The notes: generated from the letters alone by a model not told the origin. Shown: positions 25,420-37,200, counted from the first letter of the stretch. The stretch: 64,000 nucleotides of DNA from an uncultured Flavobacteriaceae bacterium (GCA_937959395.1 CALGLR010000009.1:1-64000), one strand, 5' to 3'. Made by a program: numbers and translations.

Positions 25420-28122
25420 ATGAGAACAGTTCTATCTGTCTGTACTTTTATTTTAAGTACCATATGTCCTATTAACTCTCAAAGTCTTCAAGAAAACATT
25501 TCAAATAAGCAATTAGCGACTAACTACTTAGACTCTAAGAATGAAGTTTGTTTTTCTTTCAAAGCAAAGAATGAGAATCAAGTTAAAGCCCTTTCGCAAT
25601 TTCTATCTTTTAGTCATAAATCAATAGATAAAAATGAATTAGAAATCGAAGCATACGCAAATAAAGAAACCTTTACTGAGTTTTTAAAATATGGATTACC
25701 CTACCAGGTAAAGAAAAGTGAAAATGAACTTAATTTTAATCCGCATTTAAGTGGACAGTCTTCTCAAGCTTTAAATAGAAACTCTAATGTAATGGCAGGA
25801 TGGGATACGACGTGGGATGCTTATCCTACCTACTCTCAATACACATCTAAAATGCAATACTATATAGATACGTATCCTGAATTATGTTCTTTACAAAGTA
25901 TAGGGAAAACAAAAAACGGTAGAGACCTTTGGGTATTAAAAATATCTGACAATGTTTTAACAAAAGAAACAGAACCAGAATTTCTATACACCTCTTCAAT
26001 GCATGGTGATGAAATTGCTGGCTACCCATTAATGATTAGACTTATTGATTATTTATTATCTAATTATGGTACAAATGCTGAAGTTACAGACATAATCAAT
26101 TCAACCGAAATTTATATAAACCCCTCTGCAAATCCAGATGGAACCTATGGCGCCATTGGTAGCAATACAATTACTTCTCCTACTCGATCTAATAGAAATG
26201 GACAAGATTTAAATAGAAACTACCCTGATAATGTAAATAGTAATAGGTTACATTATAGCAGTATAAATGATGAATATGAAAATGAAACTAAAGCTTTTAT
26301 GGCTTTTGAAGAACGTATGAATTTTGTTTTATCAGCAAATTTTCATGGTGGAATAGAATTAGTAAACTATCCTAACGATAATACCACTTTACAACATCCC
26401 GATCATGATTACTATGAATACATTTCAAATGAATATGCTATTGAATGCCAAAATAGTAGTGATTTATTAGGAGATACTACTTACATGACTGTAGATGAAG
26501 ATGCTTCGGTTTATCCTAGTCCTGGAGTAACAAACGGAGCAACTTGGTATATCGTTTATGGAGGCCGTCAAGATTACATGAATTATTACAGGCACTCAAA
26601 AGAAATTACTGTTGAGCTATCTGATGTAAAATACTTAGCTGGCTCTCAGTTACCAAATCATTGGGAATTTAATAAACAAGCCCTATTAAATTATATTAAG
26701 CAGGCCAATTATGGATTTCAAGGAATAATAAGTGATGAATCTGGAAATCCAGTTCCTGCCAAAGTAAACATTTCTAGCCATGATGAAAATAATTCTTGGG
26801 TGACATCAAACAAAGAATTAGGAGATTACTATAGATTAATTAAAGCGGGCACATATACGGTTACATTCGAAGCACCAGGATATGAAACGCAAACTGAAGA
26901 TATTACTGTTACCGATAATTCAAAAACAATTAAGAATATCATTATGGTACCACTAACACGAGACCCTAATGTTAGCGATGTAAGTATTTGTGAAGGTAGT
27001 ACGACGCAACTAACAGCTTCTGGAACAGGAGTAATTAATTGGTACAATACAGCAAACGATACGACTCCTATTTATACAGGAACAAACTTTACAACGCCTA
27101 TAATCTCATCGAATACATCCTATTTTGTTGAAAATATAATCGAAAACCCTAATGTAGGAGAATTACAATTAGATTCTAATGGAAGTTTTTTAGGCGGCGA
27201 ACGCTATCTTATATTTGACTCTTCAAAAATGATTAACTTAAATGAAGTCACCATAAATGCGAACCAACCTGGTGAAATGGAGGTGCAATTACAAGATAAT
27301 ACAGGCAAAATGATAGATAGCAGAATAATCATTATTAATTCTGCAGGTATTCAAAATATTAAATTAGATTTTATAGTTCCTATTGCTTCAAATTTAAGAT
27401 TGGTTGCTAAAGAGTTATCTAACGGTTTAAGCTTATATAGAAATAATAGTAATACGAATTACCCGTATACAAATGGTCCAATTACTATAAAAAGTAGTAG
27501 TGCCAGTAATGGTACAGATTTTTATTATTTTTTCTATGATTGGAAAATTAATGATTTTAAAAGTAACAAAAAAGAAGTTAAAATTAATGTAGAAAATAGG
27601 CCTCAAGCAAATTTTGAATTTAATATTAATCCATTAAATAATGGTGAAGTCTATTTTATTAATACCTCTAATAATACTAATGAATATAACTGGGATTTTG
27701 GTGATGGATTAGGAACCTCTACAGAAGCCGATCCAACTTATGTCTTTTTCCAAACTGGAAACTATAATGTAAAATTAACTAGCGGAAATAGCTCTTGTGG
27801 GAATAATGTTATTACGATACCTGTTTTTGTAACAGTTGCTACATTAGGCAATGAAACTCCAATTTTAGAAGAAATTAATATTTATCCCAATCCTTTTAAT
27901 GATGTAATTATTATTAATTTTCCAAATAAAATCAATACCATAAGTTATAAATTATTCGATCTTAGCGGCCGGTTAATTTTAAATGCTAGTAATCAAAAAA
28001 CGATAGAACATCGTATAATTATACCTAATATTAGTACACTTTCAAATGGAACCTACCTATTAAAGATTGAGGATAAAAACACGAATAATTCTGTCGTAAA
28101 AAAGGTTGTACGAACAAAATAA
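25420..28122 (+). CDS. T9SS-secreted M14 zinc carboxypeptidase with PKD domain
   Basis: 900 residues: signal peptide (about 1-20, ending PINSQ), a propeptide-like part (to about 125), an M14 catalytic domain (about 135-425), a transthyretin-like regulatory domain (about 430-505), a beta-rich middle, a PKD domain (about 727-805, EYNWDFGDGLG) and a T9SS sorting domain (about 825-900). The zinc ligands are H195 and E198 in SSMHGDEIAG and H309 in ANFHGG; the general base is E399 in ITVELSD; GQDLNRNYPD carries the substrate-binding Asn-Arg pair. The family removes C-terminal residues from peptides. With a secreted arginine deiminase next door, C-terminal arginine processing is a possible link, but that is only inference. 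Confidence 0.93.
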   Translation: MRTVLSVCTFILSTICPINSQSLQENISNKQLATNYLDSKNEVCFSFKAKNENQVKALSQFLSFSHKSIDKNELEIEAYANKETFTEFLKYGLPYQVKKSENELNFNPHLSGQSSQALNRNSNVMAGWDTTWDAYPTYSQYTSKMQYYIDTYPELCSLQSIGKTKNGRDLWVLKISDNVLTKETEPEFLYTSSMHGDEIAGYPLMIRLIDYLLSNYGTNAEVTDIINSTEIYINPSANPDGTYGAIGSNTITSPTRSNRNGQDLNRNYPDNVNSNRLHYSSINDEYENETKAFMAFEERMNFVLSANFHGGIELVNYPNDNTTLQHPDHDYYEYISNEYAIECQNSSDLLGDTTYMTVDEDASVYPSPGVTNGATWYIVYGGRQDYMNYYRHSKEITVELSDVKYLAGSQLPNHWEFNKQALLNYIKQANYGFQGIISDESGNPVPAKVNISSHDENNSWVTSNKELGDYYRLIKAGTYTVTFEAPGYETQTEDITVTDNSKTIKNIIMVPLTRDPNVSDVSICEGSTTQLTASGTGVINWYNTANDTTPIYTGTNFTTPIISSNTSYFVENIIENPNVGELQLDSNGSFLGGERYLIFDSSKMINLNEVTINANQPGEMEVQLQDNTGKMIDSRIIIINSAGIQNIKLDFIVPIASNLRLVAKELSNGLSLYRNNSNTNYPYTNGPITIKSSSASNGTDFYYFFYDWKINDFKSNKKEVKINVENRPQANFEFNINPLNNGEVYFINTSNNTNEYNWDFGDGLGTSTEADPTYVFFQTGNYNVKLTSGNSSCGNNVITIPVFVTVATLGNETPILEEINIYPNPFNDVIIINFPNKINTISYKLFDLSGRLILNASNQKTIEHRIIIPNISTLSNGTYLLKIEDKNTNNSVVKKVVRTK

Positions 28123-28223
28123 TCGATGAAATGCACTTTTTTAAATTATAAAATTCAAATAAATAACACCTAATCTTATGATTATCAAATAGTTAAATAG
28201 AATATTGCGTTTCAACGATTATT

Positions 28224-28255
28224 TTTGCATTTAGTAGATGTTTTACTTAGATTTG
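28224..28255 (+). promoter_or_regulatory. Predicted promoter of the 1874-residue protein gene
   Basis: TTTG (28224-28227), 20 bases, then TAGATTTG (28248-28255): a full Bacteroidota promoter, about 40 bases before the ATG. The paralogous gene at 34226 has the same two boxes with identical spacing. Confidence 0.75.
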
Positions 28256-28294
28256 TAGCGTTATAATGCCCTCAAATAAAAAAATAACCTACTT

Positions 28295-31200
28295 ATGCCT
28301 AAATTTACGCCCCTATACAGGTACGCCCTGCTAGTATTAAGTTTATTGTTTTCACTTAATGCAATTTCTCAAATAACAGCTTATCCTTACAGTGAAAATT
28401 TTGAAGCTGGTATTGGTTTATGGAATCAAGACGGTGGAGATGTTGGAGATTGGGAAAGACAAGCAGAAGAAAATGATGGAAACTCAACACCGTCTGGAAG
28501 TACAGGTCCTTCTTTATCTTCCGATAATGTTTGGGGAGGAGCTGATGGATTTTTTCTATTCACTGAATCCTCAAATACTACAGGAAGCAATGTTGGATTC
28601 AATGGAACTGCTTTTTTAAGCAGCCCTGAATTTGATTTAACTGGACAGTTTGGACCTAATTTCAACTTTAGTTATCACATGTTTGGCGGTAGTATGGGGC
28701 GCTTAAGCATAGATATAAGTACTAATAATGGTGTTACTTATCCAACAACTCTTTGGACTCGAAATGGACAACAGCATGCATCTCATGGAGCTGCATGGAG
28801 TACTGCTACAATAGATTTATCTGCCTATATTGGGCAAACTATAAAATTAAGAATTCGTGGTAATACAGGAAATAGTTGGCAAAGTGATATGGCTGTAGAT
28901 AATGTGTCTTTAACTACAACCACACCACAACCAGAAATAAACGTTACCGGTTTAGGTAATACTATTACTGATGGTGATATAACACCTGTTGCAACTGATA
29001 ATACAGATTTTGGAGATTTTAACATCCCATCTGCAGCAGTAGTACATACGTTTACAATACAAAACACAGGAACAGCAGATTTAGACTTAACTGGAGGGCC
29101 ATTAGTACAAATAGGTGGAGCTGCCTCTGGAGATTATACGGTAACAGCACTTCCTACCTCTCCTGTAGCAGCAGGTGGATCTACAACCTTTAGTATTTCT
29201 TTCACTGCAAGTGTAGCTGGAGCTAGAAATGCAACAGTAACGATTGTTAATAATGATTCTACCGAAAACCCGTACAACTTTAACATAACAGGTAATGGTA
29301 TAGTACCACCTCCATGTAGTGCAACTATAACTACTTATCCTTATGCTGAAAGTTTCGAAACAGGTTTTGGTTTCTGGAATCAAGTTGGAGGCGATAATGG
29401 TGACTGGCTTCGCCAAGGTCAAGGAATAGCTCCTGGACTTGCTAGTTTTCAAACCCCATCAGCCGGTACAGGTCCGGATTCTGCAGCAGCAGGTCTTAGA
29501 TATATCTATACTGAAGCCACTAATGGAGGTACAGCACCTGGAAATTCATACAGAATTACGTATTTGGAAAGTCCTTGCTTTAATTTAACATCACTTGCCA
29601 ATCCTGAATTTAGATTTCAATACCATATGTTTGGTTCTAACATGGGAACATTAAGAGTTCAAATTAGTACAAATAATGGCATTACGTATACTAATAACGA
29701 TTACTCTGTAGGAGGGCAACAGCAAACAAATATATCAGACCCATGGAGGTCTGCTACTGTAGATCTTGGTGCATTTGCAGGACAAACGGTTAAAATTAGA
29801 TTGTTTGGCATGACAGGTAACGGATTTGAAAGTGACTTAGCTTTGGATGATTTCTCTCTTGTAAATGCAATAGCAGAAAGCAATGCTCCTGGTGGTGTAG
29901 TATCTAACTTACAGCTATGGTTAAAATCTACTGATGGACTTTCTTACACAGATGGTCAACCAGTAAGTACTTGGCAAACACAAGCAAAAGGATCTGACGC
30001 AACAGTTAATACTGCAGGACAAGAACCTACATATTATGATAATCCTATACAAAATATAAACTTTAATCCAGTAGTGAGTTTTCAAGGAAACACCCCAAAT
30101 GCTGGCCAGAATATAGATTTAACAGTTGGAGGTCAGCAATTCCTTATGGGGGATTCTGGGTTCTTCTCTAATGATATGTTCATCGTTTATTTACCAGATG
30201 ATCCAATTAATAGCACCTATGGAGCTGTAGATTTGTTTATCGGTGATGCAAACGAGCTTGTTGTCTCAGGAGCACTATCTAACATTGGAGTTGATGTAAC
30301 TGGTATAGGATTAGGAGCATCGACTGAGCGTTTTACAAATGAGGTTATTAATTATTCTATTGGAGGAAGTAATGGATCTGGCCCAATGAATGATATGGCA
30401 CCATTTGCAGGATATGGTTCTGGACAAATTGATGCTGGAGTGACTTACGATAATGTTAGTCTTATTAATACTTTCACCAATAGCTCAAACTCTAACCAAG
30501 AGTTATTTTACAACGGACTCAATATTGGAAATCAAGTTAATGACCCTGCAGATTTTTCACTTATTAATAATTCAAGATATTTCATTGGTAGAAGTCAAGC
30601 TTATGAAGGCAGTTATAACGGGCGAATTGCTGAGATTGTTACCTATGCAACGAAAAAAAATGATGCCGATGCTACCCAAGAACGTAATAGGATACAGTCA
30701 TACTTAGCTATCAAATATGGTATTACTTTAGGTGTAAATGGTGTCTCTCAAGATTATGTAGATTCAGACGGTACAGTAATATGGGATCAATCTGCTAATG
30801 CCGGTTTTAACTATAATATTACGGGTATAGGACGAGATGATGCTTCAGAGTTAGACCAAAGGCAATCTTTAAGTATTAATAATGCCGTAGATGGTTCTGG
30901 TCCTATAGAAGGATTACTTACCATGGGACTAACAGAACTCTACGATACTAATAATTTAAATAAAGCAGCTACTACAGGATTTGGAGATAAACAATTCCTA
31001 ACCTGGGGTGATAATGATGGAAATTTAAACTTATCTAATACGATAAATGTAGACTTAAGTTCTGGTATCGCTGGTTTAACAACTCCTGTGACTTTTGAAA
31101 GCACACAACGTATATGGAAAGTTGTTGAAAACGGTGGTGATGTTCCAGAAGTAAAAATAAGAGTTCCAATTAGTGCACTAAGAGGCGTAACACCTCCTGG

Positions 31201-33919
31201 AGATTTTTATATGTTCGTTTCTAATGCCCCAATGTTCGATCCTACTGCAAACTACACTGTTATGCGTCCAAGCTTGTCAGACCCGACAGTATTGGAAGGG
31301 AATTACGATTTTGACGGTACAAAATTTATCACTTTTGGTTATGCTGAAGAAATTACTAGAATACGATCAATTAACTTCGATGGCTCTACAGATTATGTAG
31401 AAATGGGAGATGTCTTAAACCTTAACCCTGCAGGTTTTACAATATCTGCTTGGATTAAAAGAGACGCAGGATCTAATGGAAGAACAATAGTTTCTAAGCG
31501 AAACATAGGATATACAAGTGGTTACGAAATGAGAATTGAAGGTTCTGGATTTGCCGAAATGAGATGGAGAGTTGGCGGTTCTAACAGACGAGTAACTTCA
31601 ACTACAGCCATACCTGTAAATGAATGGCATCATATCACTGCAACTTACGATGGCAGCAGAGCTAGAATATACATTGATGGGGTACTTGATAATACAGCAA
31701 ATCTACCCGCACCTTCAAGCACAACCGATAATTTTAATATCGCAGCATCTGGTAAAGGAGCACCAACAGCATTTTTCCCTGGTAATATTGATGAAATTAG
31801 AATTTGGGATACAGATCTTTCCGAAAATCAATTACGCTACATAATGAATCAAGAAATTGAAGATAATGCAGGTTTTACAAACGGTATGATTATTCCATCT
31901 ACAATAACGCTTAATGAAATAGCCCCAATACCATGGACTCAATTAGCTGGATATTATCCAATGACAAGATATACATACACCAATACAAAAGATGAATCTG
32001 GTAATAATAATATAGGTGCTTTAAGAAATTTAAACACAGTCGATTTCCAAACGGCTCCTCTACCTTACGAATCTGAAAATGATGGTACTTGGTTAACAGA
32101 TGCTACTTGGTTAAATAATACAGTACAAACTTTACCAAATGCATTATCCATAGTAGACGGTACAACACCTATCGATTGGAATATCGTACGAACAAGCCAC
32201 AACATTAGAATAAATACTGATGCCGTTCTAGGACGACAAAGAAGCGTTTTAGGCTTATTTGTAGATTCAAATACATTAACGATTAATGGATCAACACCTG
32301 TTGGAACAGGAAACGCGCTTAATGTAAGTCATTACTTAAAAATAGATGGTAAACTAGATCTAAATGGCGAATCTCAATTAATCCAAACAACAAATAGTGA
32401 TTTTGATGTCACAAGTTCTGGAACATTAGAAAGAGATCAACAAGGAACTCAAGATTTATATACATACAATTATTGGTCATCACCAGTAGGGATTAGTAAT
32501 GTAACATCAAATAATAATAGCTATGCATTACCAGATATTTTCTTTGATGGAACGACTTCTACATCTCCACAAGCTATTAATTATTTAACATCAGGTTTTG
32601 ATGGTACAAATGGCTCTCCAATTGGATTAGCTGATTATTGGATATGGAAATTTAATAACCGTACAGGTGATACATACTCAGAATGGCAACATGTGAGAAG
32701 CACAGGAACACTACTTGCTGGTGAAGGTTTTACTCTTAAAGGAGTAGACAATACTGGTGGCATTGTTTCTAATGAACAAAACTATGTTTTTGAAGGTAAA
32801 CCTAATAATGGTGATATTACTTTAAGCATCAATAGTGGAAATGATTATTTGGTTGGTAATCCCTACCCTTCTGCTATAGATGCAGTACAATTTATAACTG
32901 ATAATGGCACTTCTACTACTGGAACTTTATACTTCTGGGAACATTGGGGCGGTGGCTCACATATATTAGGAGAATACCAAGGAGGTTATGCAACTTATAA
33001 TCTTTCTGGTGGTCTTCAAGCATCTGGTAATGATCCAGATGTAGGTACTGGAGGAACACCTACTAAAACACCTGGTCAATTTATACCAGTAGCTCAAGGG
33101 TTCTTTGTTACAAGTGGAAGTACAGGTAATGTCGAATTTAATAATGGCCAACGTATCTATACAAAAGAAGGAGGCACCTCTATATTTGTAAGAAATGGAG
33201 ATAGTACTCAAACTGAATCATCAAATCGTTCTGATGATACTAGAATGAAACTAAGATTAGGTTTTAATTCTATTAATGGATTACATAGACAATTATTAGT
33301 AACTGAAGACAGTAGAGCAACTCCTGGAATTGATTGGGGATTTGATGGCCAACTTAATGAAGATCAAATAGATGATATGTATTGGATGCTTGATAATCAA
33401 AAATTCGTAATTCAAGGTACAAACACTATAAATAGATATACAGTACTACCATTAGGTCTCCATACGAAAGACTCTGGTGATAATACATTTACCATAGATA
33501 ATTTAGAAAACGTACCAAGTGATTTAGAAATATACTTACACGATAAAGAAACAGGATTATATCATGACTTAAGAGCTGGTGATTTTACTATTAACCTATT
33601 AAGTGGTGAATATTATACTCGTTTCGAAATCACTTTTACAAATAATAATACATTAAACACTACAGAAGTAGACTTTGATACTAATATTGAATTTTACTAC
33701 TCAAACACTAATGAATCAATTGTAATAAGCAACCCTAGCCTAGAAACACTAGAAAGTGTAGGACTATATAACATAATTGGGCAATCTATTATTAAATTCG
33801 ATGATGTAGAAACTATAGATTATAGTGAGATTAAATTAAAATCAATTAGCTCAGGTAATTATATCTTAAAACTAAAAACTGAAGCTGGTATAATATCTAA
33901 AAAAGTATTAATCGATTAA
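28295..33919 (+). CDS. Giant T9SS-secreted adhesin-like protein, paralogue 1
   Basis: 1874 residues. Signal peptide (1-26); MAM-like jellyroll 1 (about 27-207); choice-of-anchor-D-type domain (about 212-335, PEINVTG to FNITGNG); MAM-like jellyroll 2 (about 342-525); a domain starting NLQLWLK (about 535-1000, with YLAIKYGITLG and GIGRDDASEL, which I recall as DUF8202-like); a LamG/concanavalin domain (about 1025-1190, INFDGSTDYVEMG, EWHHITATYDG); a spacer; the YNYWSSPVG module (about 1390-1790); and a T9SS sorting domain (about 1806-1874). The lectin-like folds suggest polymer or surface binding, hence adhesion or gliding, but no enzyme motif is seen. Closely related to the gene at 34226; single-gene transcript. 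Confidence 0.88.
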   Translation: MPKFTPLYRYALLVLSLLFSLNAISQITAYPYSENFEAGIGLWNQDGGDVGDWERQAEENDGNSTPSGSTGPSLSSDNVWGGADGFFLFTESSNTTGSNVGFNGTAFLSSPEFDLTGQFGPNFNFSYHMFGGSMGRLSIDISTNNGVTYPTTLWTRNGQQHASHGAAWSTATIDLSAYIGQTIKLRIRGNTGNSWQSDMAVDNVSLTTTTPQPEINVTGLGNTITDGDITPVATDNTDFGDFNIPSAAVVHTFTIQNTGTADLDLTGGPLVQIGGAASGDYTVTALPTSPVAAGGSTTFSISFTASVAGARNATVTIVNNDSTENPYNFNITGNGIVPPPCSATITTYPYAESFETGFGFWNQVGGDNGDWLRQGQGIAPGLASFQTPSAGTGPDSAAAGLRYIYTEATNGGTAPGNSYRITYLESPCFNLTSLANPEFRFQYHMFGSNMGTLRVQISTNNGITYTNNDYSVGGQQQTNISDPWRSATVDLGAFAGQTVKIRLFGMTGNGFESDLALDDFSLVNAIAESNAPGGVVSNLQLWLKSTDGLSYTDGQPVSTWQTQAKGSDATVNTAGQEPTYYDNPIQNINFNPVVSFQGNTPNAGQNIDLTVGGQQFLMGDSGFFSNDMFIVYLPDDPINSTYGAVDLFIGDANELVVSGALSNIGVDVTGIGLGASTERFTNEVINYSIGGSNGSGPMNDMAPFAGYGSGQIDAGVTYDNVSLINTFTNSSNSNQELFYNGLNIGNQVNDPADFSLINNSRYFIGRSQAYEGSYNGRIAEIVTYATKKNDADATQERNRIQSYLAIKYGITLGVNGVSQDYVDSDGTVIWDQSANAGFNYNITGIGRDDASELDQRQSLSINNAVDGSGPIEGLLTMGLTELYDTNNLNKAATTGFGDKQFLTWGDNDGNLNLSNTINVDLSSGIAGLTTPVTFESTQRIWKVVENGGDVPEVKIRVPISALRGVTPPGDFYMFVSNAPMFDPTANYTVMRPSLSDPTVLEGNYDFDGTKFITFGYAEEITRIRSINFDGSTDYVEMGDVLNLNPAGFTISAWIKRDAGSNGRTIVSKRNIGYTSGYEMRIEGSGFAEMRWRVGGSNRRVTSTTAIPVNEWHHITATYDGSRARIYIDGVLDNTANLPAPSSTTDNFNIAASGKGAPTAFFPGNIDEIRIWDTDLSENQLRYIMNQEIEDNAGFTNGMIIPSTITLNEIAPIPWTQLAGYYPMTRYTYTNTKDESGNNNIGALRNLNTVDFQTAPLPYESENDGTWLTDATWLNNTVQTLPNALSIVDGTTPIDWNIVRTSHNIRINTDAVLGRQRSVLGLFVDSNTLTINGSTPVGTGNALNVSHYLKIDGKLDLNGESQLIQTTNSDFDVTSSGTLERDQQGTQDLYTYNYWSSPVGISNVTSNNNSYALPDIFFDGTTSTSPQAINYLTSGFDGTNGSPIGLADYWIWKFNNRTGDTYSEWQHVRSTGTLLAGEGFTLKGVDNTGGIVSNEQNYVFEGKPNNGDITLSINSGNDYLVGNPYPSAIDAVQFITDNGTSTTGTLYFWEHWGGGSHILGEYQGGYATYNLSGGLQASGNDPDVGTGGTPTKTPGQFIPVAQGFFVTSGSTGNVEFNNGQRIYTKEGGTSIFVRNGDSTQTESSNRSDDTRMKLRLGFNSINGLHRQLLVTEDSRATPGIDWGFDGQLNEDQIDDMYWMLDNQKFVIQGTNTINRYTVLPLGLHTKDSGDNTFTIDNLENVPSDLEIYLHDKETGLYHDLRAGDFTINLLSGEYYTRFEITFTNNNTLNTTEVDFDTNIEFYYSNTNESIVISNPSLETLESVGLYNIIGQSIIKFDDVETIDYSEIKLKSISSGNYILKLKTEAGIISKKVLID

Positions 33920-33939
33920 CCAACTTAAATACTAAATCT

Positions 33940-33975
33940 AAAGCCGAATATTTAATAAAATATTCGGCTTTTTTA
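33940..33975 (+). terminator. Terminator of giant paralogue 1
   Basis: AAAGCCGAATATTT (33940-33953) pairs with AAATATTCGGCTTT (33958-33971), a 14-bp perfect stem with a 4-base loop and a following T run. Confidence 0.9.
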
Positions 33976-34138
33976 TTGTTAAAAATAGAACTCTTGCACA
34001 ATAAACACAAAAAACACACAACAATCTCATTTTAAATGCATTACCAATTAATATTTTATATAATATTCATTATATATGTTAAATTTTAAAACATTTATCA
34101 CCTCAAATCATAAATTTATAAGCATTTCATCGATTAAG

Positions 34139-34170
34139 TTTGTATTTCATGGTATATAAAATTATATTTG
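34139..34170 (+). promoter_or_regulatory. Predicted promoter of the 1802-residue protein gene
   Basis: TTTG (34139-34142), 20 bases, then TATATTTG (34163-34170), about 55 bases before the ATG. Same boxes and spacing as upstream of the paralogue at 28295. Confidence 0.75.
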
Positions 34171-34225
34171 ACTGAAGCTTAGGCTTTTATTTATCCCTTA
34201 GTTCCCAAAACTAAAACATCTACTT

Positions 34226-37200
34226 ATGAAAAATTCTACCCTTAAGAATTCATTTTCTATTGGGGTTAAAAGCAAATTATTATTTATTGCTTTTGCCTTA
34301 ATGACTATTTATTCGAACTCGCAAACTTCTTTTGTTGAAGTATCTGTTAATTGGCCAGAGTGGTCATCAGAAAACAGAGCAGAAATTTATGACCCTAGCG
34401 GTACTTTATTAGCCACTTTAGATAATGGTTACGCAGGCGGCGCAAATAGTGCTTACTCTACAACATTAAACTTAGGTTGTATTCCAGACGGTACAAATTA
34501 TTACGTTATCATGTATGATACTTTTGATGATGGCTGGAACGGTGCTTCTAATATAACCGTAACCTCTAGCGGAACTATAGTTTTAACAAACTCTGGTGCT
34601 AGCGCAACCACAACAGGTACACGATTAAATTTTAATGTTTCTGGAGGTTGTACAGGATCTTGTTCAGCTACAGTAGACAGTTTCCCGTATACTGAAAGTT
34701 TTGAATCAGGCTTTGGAGCTTGGTCACAAAGTACTAATGACGAATTTGATTGGTCAAGAAGAAGTGGAGGTACTCCATCTTCAAATACAGGTCCAAATGG
34801 TGCTTCTGAAGGTAATTTTTACCTCTACACAGAAGCCTCTAGTAACTATAGCAATTTTTCTACAATAGAAAGTCCTTGTTTTGAACTAACAGATGCTACT
34901 TCTGCACAGTTCTCGTTTTACTACCATATGTATGGTGCAAACATGGGTACTTTAGATGTAGATATTAGCATCAATGGAGGATTATCTTACCCTACTACAC
35001 TTTGGTCTAGAACCGGACAAGTACAAGGTAGTAATAATGCTGCATGGAATTTGGTAAATTTAGATTTAGCTGCCTATTTAGGTCAAACCGTAAGAATTCG
35101 TTTTAAAGGCTCTACTGGCAATAATTTCAGGAGTGATATGGCTATAGATGATATCTCATTAACTGCTACTACTGATCCTAAACCAGAAATTAATATTACA
35201 GGAAATAACAATGTTATAAATAGCGGAGATACAACTCCAATAATTACAGATAATACAAATTTTGGATCAGTAGACGTAGTTTCTGGATCTAGAACGCATA
35301 CTTTTTTAATAAATAACTCGGGAACATTACCTCTTAATTTAACTGGCTCTGCTCCATATGTAACAATATCTGGACCTGCAGCTACAGAATTTATTCTTAA
35401 CACAATTCCATCGACTCCAATTAATTCAGGAAATTTTTCAAGTTTTGATATTACTTTTGACCCTATTTCTGATGGAGTAAGAATTGCAACTATTAGTATT
35501 GCTAATAACGATGCGAATGAAAACCCATATACTTTCACTATTCAAGGCTTTGGAGACGTTCCTTTAGCCGAAGGACCTGGAGGGGTAAAAACCAATGTCC
35601 AATTATGGCTTAAAGCTAATGATGGTGCTGGAACTGTAGATGGACAACCTCTATCTTTATGGGTAGATCAAGCAAAAGATAATGATGCGTCTGTTAATTT
35701 ACCTGGTCAAGAACCAATATACAGAGACAACCCAAATGCAAATGTTAATTACAATGCAGTGGTAGACTTTAATAACAATTTTGGTAGCTACCCAATAGAT
35801 TATACGTATTCAGATACGAATAGACAATATTTAAAAGGAGATGCTGGATTTTATACAGACGACATTTATGTTGTTCTAAAACCAAATAGACCAGCTTCAT
35901 CTTCTTCAGGTTTCTATGATATCTTCTGTGGAGATTCAGATACAACAGTACAAGCAACAGATGCTAGTGGTGTTGGTTTTGGAGCCTATTCAGTAAGATT
36001 TGAGAATGAAGTTTTATCCTACGCACATGGTACGACTCCAAATGGAGTTACTCCCATAGAAAATCGTGGTTATGGTGTTGCTGAAACGTATACGACTACT
36101 ATTTTTGATAATGTTGGTATTATAAATGGCCGACATAATACTGATCTTCCAGCTACTGGTTACGAATTATTGTATAACAATGAAAATGTTGTAAATACAG
36201 AAGTTGGTGTACCACAATTTGGTACCATAGATGATTCAAGATACTGGATTGGCCGTAGTGAAGGTTATAAAAGTAGTTTAGATGGTAGAGTTGTAGAAAT
36301 TATTACTTTCTCATCAAGAAATAACGAAAACCCAAATCGTAATAGAATTCAATCCTATTTGGCAATTAAATACGGAATTACTTTAGGTGTAAATGGAATT
36401 AGCCAAAATTACGTAGCTTCTAATAATGAAGTGATATGGGATGTTTCTGCTAATGCAGGCTATAATTTCGATATCGCTGGTATTGGTAGAGATGATGAAT
36501 CCGATTTAAAACAAAAACAATCTAAAAGTGCAAATAATACTTCTATTGTTTCGATGTCTTTAGAAAACACCGAATTAACAAATAATCTTAATAATAATAC
36601 ATTTGCTACTAGTAATGAGTTTTTAATATGGGGAAATGATGGTGAAAACACCAATTCGTCTCCAGCTTCAATTACTGTAGATTTAGGACCAGCTATAATA
36701 ACGACTGTAACAGATGTTATGAATAGAACTTGGAAAATTAATGAAACTTCTGGTAATGACATTAGAACAGTAGAAATCTCTGTTTTTGAAACTGATTTAG
36801 CTGGCTTACCTCCATTAACTGGAAATGATGCCTATGTGATGTTAGTAGCAGACGATGAAGATTTTACAACAAGTTTAAATACTGTGTTTTTAGATCCAAG
36901 TACGTTTAATGGATTAGCAACTAGAGAAGGTACTTACGATTTTGATGGTACAAAATACTTCACCTTTGGAGTCGCTCATGAACAAGTAGAACCTAGACAT
37001 TTAGGCTTTGATGGTGTAGATAATTATACATTAATTGGAGACAGAATCGATCTTTCTGGTCGTTTTACAGCTTCAGCATGGGTAAAACCAGATGGATCAA
37101 ATGCATTGACATCAGATAAAACAATCGTTGCTAAAAATGATGGTGCTGCTGGATATAAATTCTTCTTAACAGATGATAACTATGTTAGCTTTACTGTAGG

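Larger units (their letters stand above)
33920..34225 (+). other. Gap between the two giant paralogues: terminator and promoter only
   Basis: 306 bases with no reading frame of note. The left part holds the terminator of paralogue 1 (33940-33975) and the right part the promoter of paralogue 2 (34139-34170), with AT-rich filler between. The two giants are therefore separately transcribed. Confidence 0.8.

Noticed and set aside
29102-29452. Antisense frame of 116 codons within giant paralogue 1
   Set aside because: Cys/Arg/Ser-rich low-complexity translation opposite a domain-rich gene; no start context and no family resemblance. The same applies to the other overlapping frames in the giants, katG and hutH.
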